From the NCBI GenBank assembly GCA_015075585.1, contig JABTUB010000002.1:682001-746000 (forward strand): 64,000 nt of DNA, written 5' to 3'. Source of the stretch: Chloracidobacterium sp. Lineage in GTDB: Bacteria > Acidobacteriota > Blastocatellia > Pyrinomonadales > Pyrinomonadaceae. This document shows positions 46,578 to 55,758 of the stretch, piece after piece; positions within the stretch are counted from its first letter, which is position 1; every line of letters begins with the position of its first letter. A program made the translations under genes and the position numbers. The notes below the pieces were generated by a model. The model searched no databases, was not told the origin of the DNA, and was given only the letters and a program-made list of their open reading frames with translations.

Positions 46578-47312
46578 CTAGCGGCCCATCGAAGGCGTCA
46601 TTGGCGAAGTCCCCGGTAAATTCGGAGCATTCACGGCCGGGCCGCGGCCGGGCCTCGCACCGAATTGATTGGTTGTCGGTCCGCGGAACAGAGGCGTAAA
46701 TATCCACTTTGAGTGATTTTCCTGCCCGTAGTACGAGATCACCGAGCGGGCACGGCTCTGGCTCACGACGCCGATGAACGGCGTATTGTCCGTTGTAACC
46801 TCGCCCTCAAAGTCCTCCGGTTCGGTCGGTTCGGTCTCGCTCTTTGTGTTAACGGCGTTAACTATGACAAGTGTGTAACGGTCGAGCGAGCGGCTGGGGT
46901 TCGACGGCAGGATGCCGCCGCAGTAATCCTGAACGCGTTTGGCAAATGGCCCGAGGCTTTGAATGTCGGGCTTTACGAGACGCCATTTGCCGTCCTCACT
47001 CAGCGGATCGACCGCCGCCGAGGCACGCAGTATCTGCCGCTTTTTCGTGCCTTGCGGGAGCCCTTCTAGCAGGTCGTCCATTGAGTTCGGCAGCTTTGCT
47101 CCGCCGTAGAACTCCACATACTGGCGAATAGCATCCGCCACTTCTTCTCCGCGCCGGATCGCCTCAAGCTCACGCTCACGCTGCACTTCCTGCTGAACTG
47201 TCGGCGCGATCACCATCAAGGCTATCGCGATCACGGCCATAACGGCCATCACCGCGAACAGCGTCATACCGCTCTGGCTCTTCCGCGGGCTGTCATTGAT
47301 CGTCGTCGACAT
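46578..47312 (-). CDS. Atypical type IV pseudopilin-like protein
   Basis: 244 residues from the ATG at 47312. The N-terminus has a class III leader-like sequence: basic, then SQSG followed by MTLFAVMAVMAVIAIALMVI, a single hydrophobic helix. The Gly before the helix fits PilD cleavage, but the usual Glu at mature position 5 is Ala, and the mature first residue would be Met. The soluble part (EAIRRGEEVADAIRQYVEFY, then LPNSMDDLLEG) resembles GspG/PulG-like pseudopilins. The C-terminus is Pro/Gly-rich and disordered. It is last in a PilN-PilO-IPT unit, overlapping the upstream gene by 20 bases. Confidence 0.72.
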   Translation of the reverse strand: MSTTINDSPRKSQSGMTLFAVMAVMAVIAIALMVIAPTVQQEVQRERELEAIRRGEEVADAIRQYVEFYGGAKLPNSMDDLLEGLPQGTKKRQILRASAAVDPLSEDGKWRLVKPDIQSLGPFAKRVQDYCGGILPSNPSRSLDRYTLVIVNAVNTKSETEPTEPEDFEGEVTTDNTPFIGVVSQSRARSVISYYGQENHSKWIFTPLFRGPTTNQFGARPGRGPAVNAPNLPGTSPMTPSMGR

Positions 47313-48384
47313 CCTCTTTCTGCTCACGAGCTTTCTGCTGTTCCTGCTGCTTCATCCGGTTGGGATCGCCCATCTGCACCCTGGGAATATTGCACGGAAT
47401 TCCGGGAGGGCAATCTTCCGTATTCATGCGCGGCTGTGGGACCGACGGGAATCCAAAGCCCGGATTTACGGTCGGATAGCTGTTTGACGGAGCTCCTGTG
47501 CTCGCACTTGCGGTCGCCTTTACGATCGGCACGCGATGCTTGAACTTAAGATCGACATCCTCAAAGATGACCTCTTGCGGTGAAATATTTATCAGCCTGA
47601 AGCGTTTTTCGACAATGTCGTTCAGCCTGGCGCTGAACGGCGTCGGCTTGTTCGCTTCTTGAAAATACGCAGTATCGTTGTTGTAGCGTTTTCGCCCGAC
47701 CAGGCCGATGTACTGAACTGTCGGCCGCGGCGGGGCCATTATGGTGAGGCTGATCGGATTTGAATTCTTTACGCCGTCGGGCGTTTGCACGATGATCTGT
47801 GCGTTGCCCTGCGCGACGATCATGCTTGCCGGTATATCGGTCACGACACGCTGCGAATTGACAAAGGTCGTCGGCATCTCGGTCTGGTTAAAATAGATGC
47901 GCGAATCAGGCGTAAAACGGTCGCCGTTTATCTCAAGCCTGAAGCCCTGCGAACCCGCATAAACACTTTGCGGCTGCGTAAAACCGGCAACGAACCAAGG
48001 CGTCGGCGTAGGTGCAGGCGGCTTTATCTCGGGCGGCTTCGGTGTCGGTGTCGGGCACTCGCTCGGCGGGCACGGCGGCGGCGGTTCGAAAAAGGCGAAG
48101 ATGTTGCGGCCCGGATCCGGCGCATACGAGGCCCCCGGAGTGTAGCTGATCGGCACCGTTACATCGTTGAATTCCTGTTCTTCCTTTGACGGCAGTGCGA
48201 ATTTATTGTCGCCCGGCGTAGGGCTTGGCCGCGGTGTCGGCGTAACCTTTGCCGATGACGAGCTACTCGAGAACATTCCGCGTCCGAAGGCGAAATAAAG
48301 AGCAAAGACCGCCAGAATGCCAAGCACGATAGCCGCGATCAGCTTGTTACGGTCTTGTTTGGTCTTTGTCGAAGGCTCTGCCAT
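47293..48384 (-). CDS. Proline-rich membrane-anchored IPT/TIG-domain protein in the PilP position
   Basis: 363 residues from the ATG at 48384. One membrane helix (about residues 16-36, LIAAIVLGILAVFALYFAF) is followed by Ser and Thr-Pro-rich linkers and then an IPT/TIG-like beta-sandwich (about 135-215, QPQSVYAGSQGFRLEINGDR). The last domain (about 225-320, VQYIGLVGRK..., RLINISPQEVIFEDVDLKF) resembles the beta-domain of PilP/GspC, which reads its target as YVG..G...A.L...G. It is the third gene in the block after PilN-like and PilO-like genes, exactly where pilP normally lies. Calling it a PilP analogue is an inference from position and this C-terminal pattern. Confidence 0.7.
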   Translation of the reverse strand: MAEPSTKTKQDRNKLIAAIVLGILAVFALYFAFGRGMFSSSSSSAKVTPTPRPSPTPGDNKFALPSKEEQEFNDVTVPISYTPGASYAPDPGRNIFAFFEPPPPCPPSECPTPTPKPPEIKPPAPTPTPWFVAGFTQPQSVYAGSQGFRLEINGDRFTPDSRIYFNQTEMPTTFVNSQRVVTDIPASMIVAQGNAQIIVQTPDGVKNSNPISLTIMAPPRPTVQYIGLVGRKRYNNDTAYFQEANKPTPFSARLNDIVEKRFRLINISPQEVIFEDVDLKFKHRVPIVKATASASTGAPSNSYPTVNPGFGFPSVPQPRMNTEDCPPGIPCNIPRVQMGDPNRMKQQEQQKAREQKEDVDDDQ

Positions 48385-48394
48385 TTCAGCTTTC

Positions 48395-49279
48395 TTACTC
48401 TGCCGCCGCCATCGGCGCAAAGTCGGGCCGCCGGAAATACGCGGCCATTTCTAAACGCAATGCGACGACCTCGCCGTGCATCTTGCCCTTTTTGGGGTTC
48501 ACTGCTCCCGCCGCGGGACCGGCCGTCGGGTTCACGAACATCGGCTGTGCACCGGTCGGATCCGGCGGTACGGCGGCACCGGTATTCTGCGGTGTTGTTT
48601 GCGCCGGCGCCGTACGCTGCTCGGTATCCGACGGCGCAAGCTCGACCGAACTAATGATCACGAATTCGCGCCCTGTCTCGATCTCACGAATAAACCGGCG
48701 AAGATTCTGATACGGCCCTTCGAGCGTCATCGTTACATAAACGCCGGGAAAAAGGCTGCGAAAACGCTCGCGGCCCCGCTCCTGCTCGGTTTGATTATTG
48801 CTTTCGCCGGGATTTGCGACATCAAGCGGCTGATAATCTGGCCCTGTGGTATTCCGCAGCCCGTAACCGACGATCAGGGCATTCAGACGCCCGTAAAGCT
48901 CCGTGCGGCCGTTCACCGCCGCCGGCAGAAAACGCGTCTCAAAGTCATCCGCACTTGTGAGCAGCTTATTGACCTGCTCGTGCGTGCTTGTGATATCGCC
49001 GTACTTCGTCTCGGCCGATGCGACCTCGGCACCGAGCCGATCATTCTCCGAGCGATCCTTTGCAAGTTCGCGGCTCGACGGCAGCACGAGAAAAAGATAA
49101 AGCAGCACCGCCAGCAGGATGCCGAGGGCACCGGCTGACACCGCCAAGATCTCAGGCACGCCCCAAATGCCTGCATTCACCTTTCGCGGACGCCTTGCGG
49201 CAAGGAGCGGATCGACACCCTGCGGCTCATAGCCTGCGGCCGGCGGCGTTTCGATGATGTCCGGTTCGGTCTCAGCCAT
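48395..49279 (-). CDS. pilO: PilO-like inner-membrane pilus alignment protein
   Basis: A 294-residue protein with a 60-residue cytoplasmic Pro-rich start, one membrane helix (about 43-70, ILAVSAGALGILLAVLLYLF), a coiled coil (about 72-115) and a ferredoxin-like periplasmic domain (about 120-235, GVYVTMTLEGPYQNLRRFIR). The last is the recurring PilO sequence motif. A Pro/Gly-rich tail follows. The start codon overlaps the stop of the PilN-like gene by one base (TAATG), a typical pilN-pilO coupling. It forms the alignment complex with PilN and PilP. Confidence 0.82.
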   Translation of the reverse strand: MAETEPDIIETPPAAGYEPQGVDPLLAARRPRKVNAGIWGVPEILAVSAGALGILLAVLLYLFLVLPSSRELAKDRSENDRLGAEVASAETKYGDITSTHEQVNKLLTSADDFETRFLPAAVNGRTELYGRLNALIVGYGLRNTTGPDYQPLDVANPGESNNQTEQERGRERFRSLFPGVYVTMTLEGPYQNLRRFIREIETGREFVIISSVELAPSDTEQRTAPAQTTPQNTGAAVPPDPTGAQPMFVNPTAGPAAGAVNPKKGKMHGEVVALRLEMAAYFRRPDFAPMAAAE

Positions 49280-49902
49280 TACTGCCCGCCTCCGTTCGCC
49301 GCAACATCGCCGCCGGGAGCCGCCGAATAGCTGTAGCCCGGCGAGTAGATGATATGAAGTGTGTATTCGGTAAAGGTCATCCGATCGGTCCGCTGAAGAT
49401 CCTGCCCGCGCAGCTCGGCCTGAAAAAGCCCCGAGTTCTGCATATTCTCGATCATCGACATCACGCCGGCGTAATCCTTTGCGAGCACTGCGAGTTCAAG
49501 CTCGGCCTTTAGCCGGTCGCCGTCCGTATAGACATTCTGTACAGTGATGCGCGAGGCGCTGACATTCGCCGGCATTACGGATTCGAGGTCGGCAAAGAAC
49601 CGCGACCAACCGAAACGCTTATTGGCGACGAGCTTATGAGCGGCACTCAGCACGGCCTTCTGATCCGGGGTCAGCTCTTGCTGGATCTTTTCACCCTCGC
49701 CCTTTAAGTCCTTGAGCCTTGCCTCGCGTGTGGCTATCAGCCCCGCGTATTGTTTGACGCCGTCGGAATTCTGCTTGTAGAACAACAGAAATAGCCCGAT
49801 CAAAAGCACGGAAATACCAAGCAGGACCGCCGACACAAAGTACGGCAGGAACCGATTTCTGAACGGCCGTGTTGAAAGATTCAGTTTGTTGAGCAGTGCC
49901 AA
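49279..49902 (-). CDS. pilN: PilN-like inner-membrane pilus alignment protein
   Basis: A 207-residue bitopic protein starting at a TTG with GGGAG upstream. The N-terminal cytoplasmic tail MALLNKLNLSTRPFRNR is the conserved NLATRPF-like segment through which PilN binds PilM. A membrane helix (about 20-43), a coiled coil (about 48-80) and a ferredoxin-like domain follow. No pilM gene lies upstream, where it would be expected: the next gene is an FHA-GGDEF cyclase 125 bases away. Confidence 0.85.
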   Translation of the reverse strand: MALLNKLNLSTRPFRNRFLPYFVSAVLLGISVLLIGLFLLFYKQNSDGVKQYAGLIATREARLKDLKGEGEKIQQELTPDQKAVLSAAHKLVANKRFGWSRFFADLESVMPANVSASRITVQNVYTDGDRLKAELELAVLAKDYAGVMSMIENMQNSGLFQAELRGQDLQRTDRMTFTEYTLHIIYSPGYSYSAAPGGDVAANGGGQ

Positions 49903-50027
49903 GAACAGCTCCCCCGCATCAGATTACACACAAGCAGCACCGGCGGCACCGCGTGTCGAACGAACAGAAAGTTTAACACGAACGCCGTTCTAATGCGTAC
50001 ACGCGCGGGGCGGTCTGTTTGTTGCAG

Positions 50028-50957
50028 TTATCTTTCGCGGCGGGGCGGCAGGTGCCGGCTCAGCTCTTCCTGCGAGATGTCGCGGTACGCGGCAACACGG
50101 TTGCGGCCTTCGCGTTTTGCTCGGTAAAGTGCCGAATCTGCCATCTCGACAAGCTCGATCGGGTCGGATGAGTCTTCCGGGAACGATGCGATGCCGATAC
50201 TCAGCGTGATCCGATGCTTTTCGCCCGTTCGGCCCGGCTGCACGACGCTGAATTCATGCTCGGCAACGCTGGCCCGCATCCTTTCGGCAGCGATAAGGGC
50301 CTGCGGCAATTCGGCATCGAGCAGGAACGCGGCAAATTCATCGCCGCCAAAGCGGGCCGCGGCATCGCCGGTGCGAAGATTCGCCATTATCGCAAGGCCG
50401 ATCTCTTCGATGGTCTTGCTGCCCGTAAGATGGCCATAGGTGTCGTTGACCGTTTTGAAATTGTCGCCGTCCATCATCAGAACACAAAATGGGCGGCCCT
50501 CGACGGCGGCCCTTCCGGCCTCGCGCCTGAGTTCGGAAAAAAAGGAGCGGCTTGATAGCAGTCCTGTAAGGTCGTCGTGCGAGATAAGACGATGTATCTG
50601 CCGCTGATATTCGCGGTCGATCTCGTCAAGCAGGTCAAAGCGCAGTATCGTATCGCCGAGAGCGATCTTGTCGCCGTTGTTGAGCGCCGCACTTTCGATA
50701 CGTTTTCCGTTGAGAAACGTGCCGTTCCGCGACGAAAGATCGGTCAGAATGTAGCTCTTCGCGCCGCCTTCGTTGACCGTTTCGACGCGTGCGTGCTGAC
50801 GCGAAACTTGCGTGTCATTGACGCGCACGTCAGCCTCGAGCGCACGGCCGAGAATGACCGCCGCGCGTTCGAGCGGTATAGGAACAGCAATAAGCTCGCC
50901 GCTCAAAAAGACGAGGGCGGGCTTCAGGTCCTGTCGAATCGTTCCGATATCGTTCAT
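50028..50957 (-). CDS. FHA-GGDEF diguanylate cyclase
   Basis: 309 residues from the ATG at 50957; an in-frame TTG at 50987 is less likely. The N-terminal FHA domain (about residues 25-105, with ILGR, SRQHARVE and SSRNGTFLNGK) binds phosphothreonine. The C-terminal GGDEF domain (about 130-290) has an intact RFGGDEF active site (about 203) and an RTGD inhibitory I-site exactly five residues before it. This predicts an active, product-inhibited c-di-GMP synthase controlled by Ser/Thr phosphorylation. PilB in this window carries an MshEN-type domain, a possible c-di-GMP target. It is next to the pilN block but a separate unit. Confidence 0.93.
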   Translation of the reverse strand: MNDIGTIRQDLKPALVFLSGELIAVPIPLERAAVILGRALEADVRVNDTQVSRQHARVETVNEGGAKSYILTDLSSRNGTFLNGKRIESAALNNGDKIALGDTILRFDLLDEIDREYQRQIHRLISHDDLTGLLSSRSFFSELRREAGRAAVEGRPFCVLMMDGDNFKTVNDTYGHLTGSKTIEEIGLAIMANLRTGDAAARFGGDEFAAFLLDAELPQALIAAERMRASVAEHEFSVVQPGRTGEKHRITLSIGIASFPEDSSDPIELVEMADSALYRAKREGRNRVAAYRDISQEELSRHLPPRRER

Positions 50958-51064
50958 AGTAGGAAGAGGCGAACGAGGAAAGACCAAGTCATCTGTTAGT
51001 TTAACCTATTTATTACAACAATTAAAAGTCTTTTTTCACGTATCCACAGTACGCGGAACGGCGG

Positions 51065-52840
51065 CTACTTCGTCCATTCATCCGAAACGGAAACGTCCAC
51101 CTTGATCGGCACGACGGAAACATACGTCTCGGCGGCACGCACCATTGCGGACTCGAGCGTTGCGGACGTTCTCTCCGCATCTGCGGCGGCGCACTCGACA
51201 ATGATCTCATCGTGAACGATATTGACGAGCTTCGCAGAGCTTTCGCGTATATCGTTGTGCAAAAGCCGCATCGCACGCTTCAGAATGTCGGCAGACGTGC
51301 CTTGTATGGGCATATTTTTTGCGTAACGCTGTGCCGCGGCGACCGAGCTGCGGTCGTTCTCGTCAAATCTGAACCTCGAAAGGCGGCCCGAACGCGTCCT
51401 CGCTTTGCGTGTTTCAACTACGTCCGCGGCGGCTGCACGCAGCCACTCGTTCAACCGCGGATACGTACCAAAGTAACGCCGCAGCGTATGCTCCGCCTCG
51501 GATTGCGTCAGGCCCGTCATCATCGCAAAACGCTGCGCGCCGATGCCGTAAACGACACCGAAATTAAGGCGTTTTGCAAACGAGCGCTGCTCCGGCGACA
51601 CGTCCTCAGGCTTGACGCCAAAGACCTGCGACGCCGTTGCCGCGTGAAGGTCGGCTCCGCTCTCAAAAGCGCTGATAAAGTTCTTGTCACCCGAAAAATC
51701 GGCAAGGATCCGCAGCTCGATCTGCGAATAATCCGCAACGACAAGTTTGTTGCCGCTCTCGGCACGAAAGCACCGCCGATATTGCGTCTCGTGCGGTATT
51801 TGCTGCAAATTCGGGCGCGAACACGCAAATCGCCCGGTCGGAGCACCGATCTGCCGAAAATCGGCGTGGATACGGCCTGTCGCCGGCTCGACGGAGTCGA
51901 GTATGTTCTCGCCGAAGCTTGAAATGGCCTTTGCGGCGGCTCGATATTCGAGCAGCTTTGCGATCACGGGATATTGCTCGGCGAGCGGCTGAAGCTCCCA
52001 TGCCCGCGTGGTATTCGGCATCGGCACACCGAGGCCGCGAAGTGCATCGCCGACCTGCTGCACCGAGTCAAGATTGATCTCGGGCCGGCCAAAAAGCGAG
52101 GCCTGCGCAACGCCCGACGACAGCATATCCTGAAGCTCATCCGCCGCCTTCTGTTGTATCTTTGCCACCGATGCAAGCTGCTCGCGCCAACGCTCTTCGT
52201 CGAGAAAGAACCCGTTCAGCTCCATTTCGGCTACCGGCACGACACACTCATTCTCGAGCTTCATCACATCTTGAAGCTCATCACGTTTGATACGTTCTTC
52301 GAGAGCGGCGTGAACCTCGGGCATTATCGCGGCATCTTTCGCGGCATATTCGACCTGCGAATTCGTAAGCTCATCCGCGGCCCAATCGCTCACCTGCTCG
52401 GTCTTATCAAGCGTTCGGCCCAAAAAGTACTGCACGACATCGGCAAGGCCGTGGCGGCGGTCGCCTTCGCCTGCGGCGACCAGGATGCTTGCAAGATACG
52501 TATCGTAAACATTGCCGACCTCGACGCCGAGATGGTGGCGGACCCATTTCGTATCGAACTTGGCATTGTGTGCGATCTTTGCCTGCTTTTCCGATTCGAG
52601 CAAGCTGCGAAGCGGCCTGAGTGCGGGTGTCGTTTGCAGTTCCTCGCCCGCGCCGAACGCACGCAGGTCAACCACCATCGTCTTTGCACCGTTGCTCAAC
52701 TGAACAAGCCGCACTTCGCCGTGATACGGGTCAAGTTCGGTCGTTTCGACGTCAAAACCTAACCGCTCGGCTTCCGCCAGCTCGCCGCACATCTTTGCGA
52801 GCGTCTCTTCGTCCTTGACCAGCTGAAAGTAAAGTTCCAT
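51065..52840 (-). CDS. Family A DNA polymerase with 3'-5' exonuclease, no 5' nuclease domain
   Basis: A 591-residue protein, much shorter than E. coli Pol I (928). The 3'-5' proofreading domain (about residues 1-190) has all three exonuclease motifs: DVETTELDP (about 31), HNAKFD (about 95) and YAAKD (about 170). The polymerase part has motif A DYSQIELRILADFSGD (about 375), motif B RSFAKRLNFGVVYGI (about 422) and motif C VHDEIIVE (about 543). The N-terminal 5' flap nuclease is absent. It may be a second, specialised repair polymerase, or may work with a separately encoded nuclease. It is a single gene. Confidence 0.93.
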   Translation of the reverse strand: MELYFQLVKDEETLAKMCGELAEAERLGFDVETTELDPYHGEVRLVQLSNGAKTMVVDLRAFGAGEELQTTPALRPLRSLLESEKQAKIAHNAKFDTKWVRHHLGVEVGNVYDTYLASILVAAGEGDRRHGLADVVQYFLGRTLDKTEQVSDWAADELTNSQVEYAAKDAAIMPEVHAALEERIKRDELQDVMKLENECVVPVAEMELNGFFLDEERWREQLASVAKIQQKAADELQDMLSSGVAQASLFGRPEINLDSVQQVGDALRGLGVPMPNTTRAWELQPLAEQYPVIAKLLEYRAAAKAISSFGENILDSVEPATGRIHADFRQIGAPTGRFACSRPNLQQIPHETQYRRCFRAESGNKLVVADYSQIELRILADFSGDKNFISAFESGADLHAATASQVFGVKPEDVSPEQRSFAKRLNFGVVYGIGAQRFAMMTGLTQSEAEHTLRRYFGTYPRLNEWLRAAAADVVETRKARTRSGRLSRFRFDENDRSSVAAAQRYAKNMPIQGTSADILKRAMRLLHNDIRESSAKLVNIVHDEIIVECAAADAERTSATLESAMVRAAETYVSVVPIKVDVSVSDEWTK

Positions 52841-52931
52841 CGGTAATAAGCTATTGTACAGATAGGACGCTTGTTCGCCAATTTACTCCGATCGCCGCCG
52901 GTTTTTTGGGCCGGAAAGTCCTGATACAACA

Positions 52932-52961
52932 AAAAAGGCCGCCCGGGAAGGCAGCCTTTTT
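52932..52961 (-). terminator. Intrinsic terminator of the 52983-54938 gene
   Basis: AAAAAGGCCGCC / GGCAGCCTTTTT forms an 11-of-12 stem with a 6-base loop. Read on the minus strand it ends in a T-run, 21 bases after the stop of the upstream gene. Confidence 0.8.
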
Positions 52962-52982
52962 CGTTAAGGTCGGCTCTGACGA

Positions 52983-54938
52983 TCAGACCGCCGAGCCGGG
53001 ATAACCCAACCCAAGGCGGCTTTCGTCGCCCTCACCCAACGAGTTGACTATTTCGTAATGGAAATAATCGAACTTTGCGGCAACGGGCGGCTGCACGCGT
53101 TTATCGTACATCTCACGCGAGCGGTCGATCGCTTCTTTCAGGCGAACGTATAGGTCGTGCGATTCGCGGCCTTCACGTACCTTCTGCTCGTTATAGAGCT
53201 TGATCTCAGAGACCAAAAGGCGGGCAAAACGGCGTGCATCATTGTGCAGGCGGCGTTCATCTTCGGGTACTTCGATCGGAAGATCGACGTTGCGGTCAGA
53301 CAAACGCGAACGCTGCGGGGCGACCGTAGCCGTAGCCACCGCCGGTTCAGGTGCGGCCGCAGGCATCGGTTCAGGCTGCGCGAACGAATCGCCGTGATAC
53401 GGCTCATTTTCGTAAGGGTTCTGCCGATCGAAGTTACTCTCGAAAACGAAAGCCGGCTCCGCAGTAGCAGGCTCCTCAGGCTCTTCAACAGCGGGTTCGG
53501 CCGGCTCCTCAGCAGGCTCTTCAGCCGCCGCTTCAGGTTCAGGCTCAAATTCGGCCGCCGGTACCGTATATTCTGCGGCCGGTTCGACATATTCCGAGTG
53601 CGAAGGCTCCTGAGGTTCGAACGTCGAGGTTTCGACATCTATGCGGGCGTCTGCCTCGTGCCCTTCGAAATTTTCGACGGGCACGCTAGGTTCAAAGCTG
53701 TCGTACTTGACTTCCGCTTTGACCGCAGGTTCATCAACGGCGTGTGATCCGAACGGCGAGGTTTCAAGTCCTGCCTCGGTGACAGGCTCGGCAGCTTTTA
53801 CCTCATATGATGCTCCGTAAACCGGCTCTTCAACTTGTTCAACCGCAGCGTTCGGCTCAAATTCGCCATACTTCGGCTCTTCCGCCGCCGCTACAGGTTC
53901 CGCCCTGAATGACGGAGCTTCGAAATGCGTTTCGGCAGCAGGTTCTTCGGTATGTTCGGCACTCTCGCCGCGATCCGCATCGTCAAAAGCAGCTTCTGAC
54001 GGCCGGTAGCCTTCGAATGGCGGCGGTTCGACAAATACCCGCGGTGTGTCGGCCTGCGCAGGCTCTTCTGTAGTATCGAGGGCGTGAATGCTCGGATCGT
54101 CGTAAGCCGTCGCCGGTGCCGCTCCCGTTACAGCGTGTGCGCTCCGGTTCGCGGCAAGCAGTTCGACCGTAACTCCTGCGACGTGAACAAGCGTTTCGAG
54201 CGCGTCGGTGTTCAGCGCGATCCCCTCGTGGCCATAATCGGCGTACATAACGGCAACGGTGCGTCCGCGTGCGATCAATGGTATCGCATACATACGGTCG
54301 GGCGTTCCGTATTCGAGGCGACCCAAGATATCTGCATCGTCCGCAAAGGCTCCCGCATTACCCTCAACTGTCGCAAGTGAGGCAGCAGCCTTTGCCAGAA
54401 TGGTGTCCGCCGTTATCGGAATGCTGATATCGCGTACGGCTTCCTCGTTAGCAGACGCCTCTTTACCAAAGACCTTCCAGCCGACGAAGTGCTCGGCCTT
54501 GACGATGAAGAATGCTCCGCGCGGTGCGTAATTCGCCGCGTGTTCTATGAGTGTTTTAAGGATCGCCGATTGCGACTGCTTTGAGCTGATGTCCTTGATC
54601 GCATCGCGAATACCGCCGAAATCAGCTTCGGGTACGGCCTCTTTCTCAAGCGCCTCGGCCTCGGCTATCGCGGCTGCGGTAATTGTCGCACCCTCATCGC
54701 GGGCAAGCCGCAGATGTTCCGTTACCGATTCACTGAACGCGGCATCGAACTCATGCTTCCCGTCAAAACGCTCTGTAAACTCTTTTATAATATCGTCGAA
54801 ACGTGCCCGATGTTCATCGAACTGCGATCGAATCTTCGTCTGAAATTCGGCGGCATCATCGCGCATCTTTGCGGCGACGCCATTCAGATATGTCTCAAAT
54901 TCAGCTCTCAAACTTTGTTCGAGTTCTTCACTATTCAC
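52983..54938 (-). CDS. Large acidic protein with GAF-like domain and conserved C-terminal helical module
   Basis: A 651-residue cytoplasmic protein beginning at GTG with GGAGGAG seven bases upstream. A coiled-coil start (about residues 1-110) is followed by a GAF-like domain (about 115-260, with RGAFFIVKAEHFVGWKVFG and MYAIPLIARGRTVAVMYADY). A long Glu/Pro/Ala-rich, probably disordered region (about 275-545) contains repeated EPAAE, EEPAEEPAE segments. The C-terminal 90 residues (HNDARRFARLLVSEIKLYNE, then EAIDRSREMYDKRV and YFHYEIVNSL) look well conserved and folded. I do not recognise the complete architecture. The GAF-like part suggests a sensor or adaptor. It has its own promoter and terminator. 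Confidence 0.8.
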   Translation of the reverse strand: MNSEELEQSLRAEFETYLNGVAAKMRDDAAEFQTKIRSQFDEHRARFDDIIKEFTERFDGKHEFDAAFSESVTEHLRLARDEGATITAAAIAEAEALEKEAVPEADFGGIRDAIKDISSKQSQSAILKTLIEHAANYAPRGAFFIVKAEHFVGWKVFGKEASANEEAVRDISIPITADTILAKAAASLATVEGNAGAFADDADILGRLEYGTPDRMYAIPLIARGRTVAVMYADYGHEGIALNTDALETLVHVAGVTVELLAANRSAHAVTGAAPATAYDDPSIHALDTTEEPAQADTPRVFVEPPPFEGYRPSEAAFDDADRGESAEHTEEPAAETHFEAPSFRAEPVAAAEEPKYGEFEPNAAVEQVEEPVYGASYEVKAAEPVTEAGLETSPFGSHAVDEPAVKAEVKYDSFEPSVPVENFEGHEADARIDVETSTFEPQEPSHSEYVEPAAEYTVPAAEFEPEPEAAAEEPAEEPAEPAVEEPEEPATAEPAFVFESNFDRQNPYENEPYHGDSFAQPEPMPAAAPEPAVATATVAPQRSRLSDRNVDLPIEVPEDERRLHNDARRFARLLVSEIKLYNEQKVREGRESHDLYVRLKEAIDRSREMYDKRVQPPVAAKFDYFHYEIVNSLGEGDESRLGLGYPGSAV

Positions 54939-55061
54939 TGTATTTCTCCTCCGTCAAATAGCACGACAAGGGTATTGGGCTGGTGTGGGTGGCGACACTC
55001 AATTTTTGAAGTTACAAAAATGTGCGGGCCGGCAAACGGGGGCAAATCCGTCACCAGTTAG

Positions 55062-55091
55062 ATTATGTCTAAATTCGTTTAATTATGTCAA
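55062..55091 (-). promoter_or_regulatory. Promoter of the GAF-like acidic protein gene
   Basis: The minus strand reads TTGACA (55086-55091), an 18-base spacer and CATAAT (55062-55067), in an A+T-rich stretch. The leader is about 120 bases. The two boxes lie within a short direct repeat (GACATAAT-like). Confidence 0.65.
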
Positions 55092-55191
55092 GAATTTGTT
55101 TTACGCCCAAAAGCCCCGACGATGTAGATGCAAGGCCGCGGCTACGCGGTTTACCGAAAACCGCATCGGCAGAACTTTTTTTGATATGCCG

Positions 55192-55755
55192 TCATACGGT
55201 GATCACTTCGAGTTCCGGGTCGATCTCTTCGCGCAATATGTTCTCGATCGACATCAGCGTGCCGCTTATCGAACTTGGGCAAGTGCCGCACGCGCCTTGA
55301 TAGCGGATCATTAACGTGTGTCCGACAAGTTCAATCACCTCGAGCCAGCCGCCGTCACCCATAAGGTAAGGCATTACACGCTCTTCAAGCACAGCCATGA
55401 TCTCGGCGACCTTCGGGTCGCCGTCCGCCGCCGCGGCTATCGCACCGCCGACGCTTTCGGCCGCCGAGCGTCCGTTGGCCGGCGTCGCGCTCTCGGCCGC
55501 TCGGATCGGAATCGCCAGATCAGGCAGGATCTCATCCCATTCGATCTCGTCATTCTTTTCGACCGTCACCATCTTGTCCATATAAAACACGGATAAGACA
55601 TTGCCTACATCAAAGAGCGAAGAGGCGAGCTTATTGTCCCGGGCCTCCTCGGCACTCTGGAACGAGTGCGACGTACCGTACGAGACCGGCTCGCGGAGAA
55701 TGAACTTGACTGCGTTAGGATTCGGTGTTTCCTGGATATCAGCGATCTTTGGCAT
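55192..55755 (-). CDS. nfu: Nfu-type Fe-S cluster carrier (Nfu-N plus NifU C-terminal domain)
   Basis: 187 residues from the ATG at 55755, chosen because [20 protein letters not shown] is the family start. The N-terminal Nfu domain (about 1-85) is followed by an Ala/Gly linker (about 90-112) and a NifU C-terminal domain (about 115-187) with the cluster-binding CxxC in [11 protein letters not shown] (about 154-164). It receives and hands over 4Fe-4S clusters to target enzymes; NadA in this window is one possible client. An inverted repeat at 55759-55799 sits immediately upstream. Confidence 0.92.
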   Translation of the reverse strand: MPKIADIQETPNPNAVKFILREPVSYGTSHSFQSAEEARDNKLASSLFDVGNVLSVFYMDKMVTVEKNDEIEWDEILPDLAIPIRAAESATPANGRSAAESVGGAIAAAADGDPKVAEIMAVLEERVMPYLMGDGGWLEVIELVGHTLMIRYQGACGTCPSSISGTLMSIENILREEIDPELEVITV

Positions 55756-55758
55756 TGC

